DNA from: Kiritimatiellia bacterium
GTDB lineage: Bacteria; Verrucomicrobiota; Kiritimatiellia; RFP12; UBA1067
Assembly: GCA_900767325.1 (NCBI GenBank)
Contig: CAAFYT010000023.1
Coordinates: 1 to 12,642 of the forward strand
DNA length: 12,642 nucleotides
Reading direction: 5' to 3'
Shown here: piece after piece, positions 6,250 through 12,642 of the stretch
Layout of the letters: every line of letters begins with the position of its first letter
Numbering within the stretch: position 1 is the first letter of the stretch
Translations under genes and position numbers: made by a program
The notes under the pieces: generated by a model
What the model was told of the DNA's origin: nothing
The model's input: only the letters and a program-made list of their open reading frames with translations
Database searches by the model: none

Positions 6250-7638
6250 ATGAACCGACTTCTTCCGCTTTTCGCCTGCGCGGGGGCGGCGCTCGCCCTC
6301 CACGCGGCCCGGCCCATTCCGAACAAGGCCCTTCAGCACCGGTTAAAGGATCAATCGACCGAGGTCTTCGGCATCGTCCACTGGGGCCTCAACACCTACA
6401 CGGACCGCGAATGGGGCTATGGCGACGAAGATCCCGCGCGTCTCGATCCAAAGAGCTTTGATGCGGATCAGATCGTCAAGGCGTGCAAGGAAGGCGGGCT
6501 CGGCGGGCTCGTGATCGTGGCGAAGCACCACGACGGCTTCTGCCTCTGGCCCTCGAAGACGACGACGCACAACATCTCGAAATCGCCCTTCCGCGGGGGC
6601 AAGGGCGACTACGTGAAGGAAATGGAGCAGGCCTGTCGCCGGCACGGGCTCAAGTTCGGCGTCTACATCTCGCCGTGGGATCGCAACAACGCCAAGTACG
6701 GCTCGCCGGAATACGTCACGGAGGTCTTCCAAGGGCAGATCCGCGAGTTGCTCGGCGGCGATTACGGCGAGGTGTTCGAGATGTGGTTCGATGGTGCGAA
6801 CGGGGGCGACGGCTACTACGGCGGCGCGCGCGAGCGGCGCAACATCCCCGACGGCTACTACCGCTATCAGGGCGAGACGTTCGAGCTCGTGAGGAAGCTC
6901 CAGCCGCTGGTGTGCATTTTCGGCGACGGGGGCGAGTTCCGCTGGCCCGGCAACGAGCGCGGCGTGTTGGAGGGCGATTCGCGCGCCACGATGGCCTCGG
7001 TCTCGCCCGACTCCATCCACCTCGTGCGTAAGTACCTCAATTCCGGCACGCCGGACGGCAACCTCTTCATGGTGGCCGAGGCCGACTTCCCGATGCGCCA
7101 GGGCTGGTTCTACCACAAGGGGCAGGATGGTCGCACGCGTTGCGGCGAGTATCTGATGCAGCTGTATCTTTCGTCCGTCGGCAACGGCGGCGTGATGGAT
7201 ATCGGCATCGCGCCGAACAAGGATGGGCTCCTGAGCGAGGAAGACGTCGCCTCCCTCAAGCGCTTCGGCTTCCTCCGCAAGGCGTTCTTCGAGCAGCCCG
7301 TGAAGCCGGGCTCGGGCAAGCCGTTCAACGTCGTGGTGATGCGCGAGAAGCTTTCGAAGGGCGAGCAGATCGACGGCTGGGAGTTCTTGGCCGATGGAAA
7401 GCCGATTCTGAGCGGAAAGTCGATCGGCATCAAGCGCATTCGCGTGCTGGGCGAGCCCATCGTGGCGAAGACATGCGAGATTCGGGTTACGGCGGATGGC
7501 GGCGATCTGCGGGGCGCGGACTTCCGCTGCTATTACGTTGATCCGAAGCTGCTCAACCGCGTGATGAACGCAACCACAACGAACGGCGAGACCGACACCG
7601 CCATCTGGATGCAGGCCGGCAAGGAAGGGGGTCGCTGA
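6250..7638 (+). CDS. Exported GH29 alpha-L-fucosidase
   Basis: A 462-residue glycoside hydrolase family 29 enzyme that removes alpha-L-fucose from glycans. The N-terminus MNRLLPLFACAGAALALHA is a Sec signal peptide, probably cut near residue 19; LFAC (7-10) loosely resembles a lipobox but the hydrophobic stretch before it is too short to be sure. The TIM barrel shows HWGLNTY (44-50), KHHDGFCLW (92-100), SPWDRNN (141-147) and EMWFDGA (177-183), where Asp181 is the expected nucleophile. GNERG (234-238) and QGWFYHKG (284-291) are further family segments. SPWD and GWFYH favour the GH29-B (alpha-1,3/4) branch; that is an inference. It is on the short side, with a reduced C-terminal beta-domain (about 350-462) and no carbohydrate-binding module. 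It touches the downstream kinase gene (TGATG), implying co-translation in a catabolic cassette acting in periplasm or at the surface. Confidence 0.92.
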   Translation: MNRLLPLFACAGAALALHAARPIPNKALQHRLKDQSTEVFGIVHWGLNTYTDREWGYGDEDPARLDPKSFDADQIVKACKEGGLGGLVIVAKHHDGFCLWPSKTTTHNISKSPFRGGKGDYVKEMEQACRRHGLKFGVYISPWDRNNAKYGSPEYVTEVFQGQIRELLGGDYGEVFEMWFDGANGGDGYYGGARERRNIPDGYYRYQGETFELVRKLQPLVCIFGDGGEFRWPGNERGVLEGDSRATMASVSPDSIHLVRKYLNSGTPDGNLFMVAEADFPMRQGWFYHKGQDGRTRCGEYLMQLYLSSVGNGGVMDIGIAPNKDGLLSEEDVASLKRFGFLRKAFFEQPVKPGSGKPFNVVVMREKLSKGEQIDGWEFLADGKPILSGKSIGIKRIRVLGEPIVAKTCEIRVTADGGDLRGADFRCYYVDPKLLNRVMNATTTNGETDTAIWMQAGKEGGR

Positions 7639-8750
7639 TGGATCTCGCGCTGCTCGTCAACGAGTTCAACGTCAAGGGGCGGCTGGTTGCGCTACAGCCG
7701 ATCGGCTCCGGCAACATCAACGATACGTATCTCGCCATCTTCCGCAACACCTTCACCGAGACGCAGCTCATCCTGCAGCGCGTGAACGGAAAGGTCTTTC
7801 CGCACCCGGAGCAGATCATGCGCAACCTCCACGAGGTCACGCGCCATTGCCACGAGAAGCTGGAGCGCGACGCGACGGCGGGGCGCGACGATCGCGTCTG
7901 GCAGATGCCGCGCATCATCAAGGCGAAGGACGCGAGGGACTACGTGACCGATGAGAAGGGCGAAATCTGGCGCGTTATGACCCGCATCATGTCCGCCCAC
8001 GCCTTCGATGTGGCGCAAGGTCCCGAGCATGCGATGGAGTGCGGCGCGGCCCTGGGCCACTTCCACTACCTCATCTGCGATCTCTCACCGCAGACGGTAT
8101 CCGATCCGCTGCCGGGCTTCCACATCACCTCGGGCTATCTCGCCCACTACGACGCGACCTTGCGGAAGAAGTCCGCGAAGGCGCTCCTCGGCGCGTCGAT
8201 GGAGGCGCGGCGGCTGGAGAGGTTCGTCGCGGAGCGGCGTTCGCTCGCGCTCGTTCTGGAGAAGGCGCAATCGGCGGGCGAGCTCAAGAAGCGCATGTTC
8301 CACGGCGACCCGAAGGTGAACAACATCATGATCGATGACGTAACCGGCAAAGGTACCGCGATGATCGATCTCGACACCGTCTCTCCGGGGCTCATCCACA
8401 TGGATTTCGGCGACGCGCTGCGCTCGATCGGCAATCCGGCGGGCGAGGAGGAAACGAATCTGGCGAAGGTCGTTTTCGACGAGGACCTGGCGACCGCCTT
8501 CTGCAAGGGCTATCTGCGCGAGGCGGGGTCGTTCCTGACCGAGGCGGATCGCGCGTATTTCTACGAATCGATCTGGCTATTGCCCTTCGAGCTGGGGCTT
8601 CGGTTCTTTCAGGACTATCTCGCGGGCGACGTCTACTTCAAGACGACGCGTCCGGGGCAGAACCTGACGCGCGCGCGGGTGCAGTTCCGGCTGTGCGAGT
8701 CGATCGAATCGCGTGAGCGCTCCATTCGCGCCATGCTGAAGAAGTTGTGA
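7638..8750 (+). CDS. NahK-like sugar 1-kinase (aminoglycoside phosphotransferase fold)
   Basis: A 370-residue cytoplasmic kinase with the APH/choline-kinase fold. Motifs follow the N-acetylhexosamine 1-kinase family: nucleotide loop GSGNINDTY (23-31), catalytic HGDPKVNNIM (222-231) with Asp224, metal motif IDLDTVSPGL (243-252) with Asp244 and Asp246, and MDFGDALRS (255-263). NahK phosphorylates GlcNAc or GalNAc at C1 using ATP, after lacto-N-biose or galacto-N-biose phosphorolysis in mucin and milk-glycan use. No phosphorylase gene (LNBP/GNBP) is visible here, so the true sugar is uncertain and other hexose 1-kinases of this fold are possible. The ATG shares one base with the fucosidase stop, and a purine-rich AGGAAGGGGG site ends 6 bases ahead. 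Confidence 0.85.
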   Translation: MDLALLVNEFNVKGRLVALQPIGSGNINDTYLAIFRNTFTETQLILQRVNGKVFPHPEQIMRNLHEVTRHCHEKLERDATAGRDDRVWQMPRIIKAKDARDYVTDEKGEIWRVMTRIMSAHAFDVAQGPEHAMECGAALGHFHYLICDLSPQTVSDPLPGFHITSGYLAHYDATLRKKSAKALLGASMEARRLERFVAERRSLALVLEKAQSAGELKKRMFHGDPKVNNIMIDDVTGKGTAMIDLDTVSPGLIHMDFGDALRSIGNPAGEEETNLAKVVFDEDLATAFCKGYLREAGSFLTEADRAYFYESIWLLPFELGLRFFQDYLAGDVYFKTTRPGQNLTRARVQFRLCESIESRERSIRAMLKKL

Positions 8751-9724
8751 GCGGCGTGATGACCTACGCGCGGTGCGGGAAGAGCGGACTTCTTCTGCCG
8801 CGGCTTTCGCTCGGGCTGTGGCACAACTTCGGCTCGGTGGACGATTTCTCCAACATGGGGCGGATGCTGCGGCGCGCCTTCGACCTCGGCGTCGTCCACT
8901 TCGACCTCGCCAACAACTACGGTCCGGAGCCGGGTTCCGCCGAAACCAACTTCGGCCGGCTTCTCGAAACGGAGCTCAAGGGTCATCGCGACGAACTCGT
9001 CGTCTCGACCAAGGCGGGGCATCTCATGTGGCCGGGGCCGTATGGAGACTGGGGCTCGCGGAAATCGCTTGTTGCCAGCATCGACCAGAGTCTGCGGCGA
9101 ATGAAGCTCGACTACGTGGATATCTTCTATTCGCATCGTCCCGACCCGAATACACCGTTGGAGGAGACGATGGGGGCGTTGTCGGACATCGTGAAGAGCG
9201 GCAAGGCGCTTTATGCGGGCATTTCGAAGTATCCGGCGGCCTCCACGCGCGAAGCGTCGCGGCTATTGCGGGCGAATGGAACGCCGCTTCTCGTGCATCA
9301 GTTCCGCTACAACATGCTGACGCGCGGCGTTGAGGGGGATGGGCTTTTCAATGCATTGGACGAAGTCGGGGCGGGGGGCATTGCGTTTTCGTCATTGGCG
9401 CAGGGGCTTTTGACGGAGCGGTATCTAGAGGGCATACCTGCGGGGAGCCGGGCGTCGAAGAACGGCTTCTTGAAGTCGTCTGCGATTACGCCGGAATTGC
9501 GCGGGAAACTGAATGCGCTCAACGGCTTTGCGCGGGAACGCGGTATGACGCTCCCCGAGCTGGCGCTTAAGTGGAATTTGCGGATGAGTCAAGTTACTTC
9601 GGTTCTGGTCGGCGCGAGTTCGGTGCAGCAGATCGAGGAGAGCGTTCGCGCGGTGACCTCTCCGGCATTTTTGACGGACGACGACCTCTCCGTGCTCGAT
9701 GGGATTATGGAGGGGGAAGGATGA
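8747..9724 (+). CDS. YghZ-type aldo/keto reductase
   Basis: A 325-residue NADPH-dependent oxidoreductase of the aldo/keto reductase superfamily (TIM barrel, cytoplasm). It resembles E. coli YghZ (L-glyceraldehyde 3-phosphate/methylglyoxal reductase): RCGKSGLLLPRLSLGLWHNF (9-28), HFDLANNYGPEPGSAETNFG (51-70), STKAGH (87-92), YSHRPDPNTPLEETMGAL (128-145) and SVLVGAS near the C-terminus. The catalytic tetrad is present as Asp53, Tyr58, Lys89 and His130. Next to a fucosidase it could reduce L-lactaldehyde (from fuculose-1-phosphate) to propanediol, or detoxify methylglyoxal; that is inference, as no fucose isomerase, kinase or aldolase is in view. The GTG at 8747 overlaps the kinase stop (GTGA); ATG 8759 aligns equally well with the family N-terminus (MTYARCGKSG) and could be the real start. 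Confidence 0.9.
   Translation: MSGVMTYARCGKSGLLLPRLSLGLWHNFGSVDDFSNMGRMLRRAFDLGVVHFDLANNYGPEPGSAETNFGRLLETELKGHRDELVVSTKAGHLMWPGPYGDWGSRKSLVASIDQSLRRMKLDYVDIFYSHRPDPNTPLEETMGALSDIVKSGKALYAGISKYPAASTREASRLLRANGTPLLVHQFRYNMLTRGVEGDGLFNALDEVGAGGIAFSSLAQGLLTERYLEGIPAGSRASKNGFLKSSAITPELRGKLNALNGFARERGMTLPELALKWNLRMSQVTSVLVGASSVQQIEESVRAVTSPAFLTDDDLSVLDGIMEGEG
9709..9720 (+). promoter_or_regulatory. Strong Shine-Dalgarno ahead of the esterase-amidohydrolase gene
   Basis: GGAGGGGGAAGG lies immediately before ATG 9721, with GGAGG ending 7 bases ahead. It is located inside the last codons of the reductase gene and supports 9721 as the true start. Confidence 0.65.
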
Positions 9725-12642
9725 ACACGATCAAATTGATGATCGGCAACGTGGCTTTCACGATGGGGCTGTGTTCGTTGGCGTGGGGCGCGGGCGTGCC
9801 GAAATACGCGCCGAATTGCGAGATCACGGGCGCGTACGACGAGTCGGCCGCGGCGGTCTGCGAAAACGGCACGTTCGTCGGCGAACGTGTGGGTGATGTG
9901 ATCGCGTATCGGGGCGTGCCGTACGCGCAGCAGCCGGTCGGAAATCTCCGCTGGAAGGCGCCGCTTGCGCCCTTGCCGTCGAAGAAGGTCTACGAGGCGT
10001 ATCATTTCGGCAAGTCCTGTCTTCAGACCATCGACCACGAAGAGAAGGCCTCGCTCTACGAGCAGGGCGAGGATTGTCTCACGCTTTGCGTGTACAGGAA
10101 TGCGTCTGACCCCACGCCGAACAAGCCGGTCCTGGTGTTCATTCACGGCGGCGGCTACAATCTGGGCGGCACGAGCGACCCTACGTACGACGGCGTCAAC
10201 TTCGTGAAGCAGAATCCTGACGCGATCCTGGTCGTTACCACCTACCGGTTCGGGATGATGGGCTATGTCAACTTCCTGCAGATGCCAGATGGCGAGGCGT
10301 ACGCGGATGCCTTGAACCTCGGACAGCTCGATCAGATCGCCGCGCTCAAGTGGGTGAAGCGCAACATCGCGGCGTTCGGGGGCGATCCGGACCGCGTGAC
10401 GATCTTCGGCGAGTCGGCTGGCGGCGGGAGCGTCTCGTCGCTCGTCATCTCGCCCGAGGCGCGCACGTGCTTCCGTCGCGCGATTCCGATGAGTGGTGTT
10501 GCGAATTACGTGCAGGCCAAGACCGACGGTCAGGGTCTCACCGAGGCGATGAAGAGGAGGTTCGGGGCGAAGAGCGTCGCCGACCTCGTCAAGGTCGATG
10601 CTGCCGCGTTGGCGAATTTCTGGCGCGAAGAGGGAGTTCGATTCTGCAACTTCCCGACGCGAGACGGCGTCATCCTACCCGAGGATCCGATCGCGGCGTG
10701 GGACGATCCGGCTCTCAAGGACATCGAGGTGATGCAGGGCGTCACGCGGAACGAATGGCGTTACTTCATCGCCGTGTTCGGCTACGATGTCGCGTTCTTC
10801 CGGGACTTCAACCGCCATTTCTACGATCTGCTCGCCGATGGCGCGTCGGTGGAGTATCGCGCCGATGCGGAGCGGCTTCTCAAGGTTCTGGAGGAGACTT
10901 ACGGAAAGAACTGGGCGCTTGCGGAGTTCATCTCAGGGCATGTTTTTCGCGCGGGACAGATGTTCCAGGCCCTCTCTCATGCGCGTCACGGCGGCAAGGA
11001 GTTCTTCTACCGCATTGACAAGCTGAACGCCGGAGAGGCCCACGAGCTTCGCGGAGCTGATCACGGGGTGGAACTGCCCTACCTTTTCGGGAATCTCGGC
11101 GACGAGGACGCACCGGATAGCGAGGCGAATCGTCGCTATTCGCGGATGCTGCAACGGATGTGGGTGAATTTCGCCAAGACGGGCAATCCGTCTCTGCCGG
11201 GGGTCGATTGGCCGCCATTCGACGACCAGACGCGAAAGGTCATGATCCTCGGGGACGAGGGGGCGCGCGTCGAGGCGGATCCCGAGTCGGAGCGCACGGA
11301 ACTCGAACAGCGCCTCATTGCGGAGAATCCTGCGTTTAAGTGCTTCACTGGATTTGCGCCCGTGCTCGCGCGGATGTTCAGGAGCGAGGGAACGGCGCGA
11401 TTCGACGCGGTCATGCGCAAGAAGGCGGAGCTTGGCGTCGAATTCCAGAGAAAATCGAATGATGCGTCGATCGCCGATACGGTGGTGTACGGTACGATCC
11501 GCACGGCCGAGGCGGAAAACCCAGTTGCCGAGGCCCTTGCTATCAAGGACGGCAAGTTCGTCTATGTCGGCGACGCGGCCGGCGCGGCGGCGTTCGTTAG
11601 GGACGGCGCAACCCGGATCATCGATCATCGCGGCAAGGGCATGGTCATGCCCGGCTGCACCGACGGACACGCACACTATGTCATGCCCCTCACCTTGGCC
11701 AACATGAAAGGCGGGGTCCTCTTCGGTCACGAAGACGGCAAGGCGGAGATCCTGCGGAAGCTGGACGCGGCCGCGCGTGCGGCGAAGGAGTCTGGGAAGA
11801 AGAGCATGCTCGGCTTCGGCTGGAACTACTACATCATCATGCCGGACAAGCCGACGCTCAAAGAACTTGACGCGGCCACGCACGGGGTGTCCACGGTGAT
11901 CTTCGACTCGAGCGGTCACAATGCGTTCGGCAACTCGGAATGCCTGCGCCGCTGCGGCATCATCGACGGCAAGGGCAAGGTGCTCGTCAGCAAGATCGAC
12001 GGCGGTGTTCTCGAACTCGACGGGAAGGGCTACCCGACCGGATTCGTCGACGAGCGCGTCACGGGGTACCTGACGCGGATGGGTGGAATCGACGCGGACG
12101 AGATCGTCGACGACAAGCTGGCGGAGACCGCCGTCCTGAAAGCCCAGGAACTGCTGCTCTCGACGGGGTACGTCACCTACATGGAGGGCTGGAGCAACTG
12201 TTTCCATCCGAGCAAGTACTATGAGGCCGCAAACAAGCTGGACAAGGAGGGGAAGCTCAAAATCCTTCTTCCCATGACCTACGAGGTGGAGCCCTGGCAG
12301 AAGGACATCAGCAAGCAGATCGACATTCTCGTCTCGCTCAAGGAGAAGTACGGGACGCGGCATGTCCTGCCGGAATACCTGAAGGTCTTCATGGACGGGT
12401 GCCTTGAGACCAAGACCGGGGCGACGTCCAAGCCCTACAAGAGCGGTGTTGTGTACAAGCCCTTCTGGTCCGTGGATCGTCTTGCCGACATCACCCGGGA
12501 GTGCAACGCCAAGGGGATTGTCCTGCACACGCATACCATGGGCGACGTCGCCATTTCAGACGTCACCGACGCCTATGTGAAGGGTGGTGACGGAAAGCAC
12601 CGCAACTGCCTGGTTCACATCCGCCATCCGCGCAAGGAGGAC
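9721..12642 (+). CDS. Exported type-B carboxylesterase fused to a YtcJ-type amidohydrolase (3' partial)
   Basis: One open frame of 974 codons with no stop before the window edge. Residues 1-25 look like a Sec signal peptide (hydrophobic 6-21, AWGAG near the cut). Residues about 30-512 are a complete carboxylesterase: AYRGVPYAQ (62-70), oxyanion hole HGGGY (142-146), nucleophile elbow GESAGG with Ser232, acid Glu345 in GVTRNEW, and His448 in GADHGVELPYLFG, then WVNFAKTGNPS (481-491). A helical linker of about 70 residues follows. From about 584 an amidohydrolase_3 domain begins (ADTVVYGTIRTAE), with DGHAH (648-652, metal-binding HxH), SSGHNAFGNS (730-739), LKVFMDG (887-893, Lys888 the likely carboxylated ligand), THTMGD (937-942) and a His ligand at 966. 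It runs off the window before the final Asp ligand. The stop of the preceding reductase overlaps its ATG (ATGA). Substrates cannot be predicted; ester and amide bonds of one exported substrate are suggested. Confidence 0.92.
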   Translation, partial: MNTIKLMIGNVAFTMGLCSLAWGAGVPKYAPNCEITGAYDESAAAVCENGTFVGERVGDVIAYRGVPYAQQPVGNLRWKAPLAPLPSKKVYEAYHFGKSCLQTIDHEEKASLYEQGEDCLTLCVYRNASDPTPNKPVLVFIHGGGYNLGGTSDPTYDGVNFVKQNPDAILVVTTYRFGMMGYVNFLQMPDGEAYADALNLGQLDQIAALKWVKRNIAAFGGDPDRVTIFGESAGGGSVSSLVISPEARTCFRRAIPMSGVANYVQAKTDGQGLTEAMKRRFGAKSVADLVKVDAAALANFWREEGVRFCNFPTRDGVILPEDPIAAWDDPALKDIEVMQGVTRNEWRYFIAVFGYDVAFFRDFNRHFYDLLADGASVEYRADAERLLKVLEETYGKNWALAEFISGHVFRAGQMFQALSHARHGGKEFFYRIDKLNAGEAHELRGADHGVELPYLFGNLGDEDAPDSEANRRYSRMLQRMWVNFAKTGNPSLPGVDWPPFDDQTRKVMILGDEGARVEADPESERTELEQRLIAENPAFKCFTGFAPVLARMFRSEGTARFDAVMRKKAELGVEFQRKSNDASIADTVVYGTIRTAEAENPVAEALAIKDGKFVYVGDAAGAAAFVRDGATRIIDHRGKGMVMPGCTDGHAHYVMPLTLANMKGGVLFGHEDGKAEILRKLDAAARAAKESGKKSMLGFGWNYYIIMPDKPTLKELDAATHGVSTVIFDSSGHNAFGNSECLRRCGIIDGKGKVLVSKIDGGVLELDGKGYPTGFVDERVTGYLTRMGGIDADEIVDDKLAETAVLKAQELLLSTGYVTYMEGWSNCFHPSKYYEAANKLDKEGKLKILLPMTYEVEPWQKDISKQIDILVSLKEKYGTRHVLPEYLKVFMDGCLETKTGATSKPYKSGVVYKPFWSVDRLADITRECNAKGIVLHTHTMGDVAISDVTDAYVKGGDGKHRNCLVHIRHPRKED

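Noticed and set aside
6343..7116. Minus-strand ORF of 257 codons within the fucosidase gene
   Set aside because: Shadow of the GH29 barrel coding region; low-complexity Ala/Val/Arg composition and no recognisable motif.
9721..9780. Lipoprotein signal in the esterase-amidohydrolase N-terminus (Cys18)
   Set aside because: The residues before the Cys (MGL) do not fit a lipobox, which needs a small residue directly before it; a Sec signal with later cleavage fits better.
10933..12534. Minus-strand ORF of 533 codons opposite the esterase-amidohydrolase gene
   Set aside because: It lies antisense to a frame full of recognisable catalytic motifs. Its translation is Arg/His/Val/Leu-rich without family motifs, as expected for the complement of GC-biased codons.

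Overview
The window is GC-rich, very densely coded on the + strand, and looks like an anaerobic, glycan-degrading bacterium. The oxygen-sensitive 2-oxoacid:ferredoxin oxidoreductase (IorA) points to anaerobic metabolism. The exported GH29 fucosidase and the NahK-type kinase point to host or complex glycans as food. This combination is common in gut or sediment Verrucomicrobiota/Kiritimatiellota-Lentisphaerota and similar groups, but no marker gene here fixes the taxon, so the assignment is a low-confidence inference.

Region 1 (1-3057): the Ala/Glu/Lys-rich tail of an unidentified upstream protein overlaps by ATGA an unusual XRE-HTH + cupin + acyl-CoA synthetase fusion (122-2398). That gene overlaps by GTGA a MinD/ParA-like P-loop ATPase (2395-3057).

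Region 2 (3053-6215): the only convincing promoter in the window, a perfect extended -10 (TGCTATAAT) embedded in an 8-bp inverted repeat, precedes a malic enzyme (3109-4413) and the TPP/4Fe-4S alpha subunit of an indolepyruvate-type ferredoxin oxidoreductase (4452-6215). No beta subunit (IorB) is visible. The synthetase, ATPase and IorA probably act together on arylacetyl-CoA or related acyl-CoA and 2-oxoacid conversion. Malic enzyme could supply pyruvate, CO2 and reductant.

Region 3 (6250-9724): a 34-bp gap leads to an exported GH29 alpha-L-fucosidase, a NahK-like sugar 1-kinase and a YghZ-type aldo/keto reductase, with overlapping or touching ends. This reads as a fucosylated-glycan catabolic cassette: remove fucose, phosphorylate a released sugar, reduce an aldehyde.

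Region 4 (9721 to the window end): an ORF that starts with a strong Shine-Dalgarno and never meets a stop before the window ends (974 codons). It encodes a signal peptide, a complete type-B carboxylesterase with an intact Ser-Glu-His triad, a linker of about 70 residues, and most of a YtcJ-type amidohydrolase_3 with its metal ligands. This exported two-enzyme fusion is the most novel item. All genes are on the + strand; long minus-strand ORFs are GC shadows. I saw no tRNA, rRNA, CRISPR, IS element or convincing terminator, and no gene-free stretch over 300 bases.
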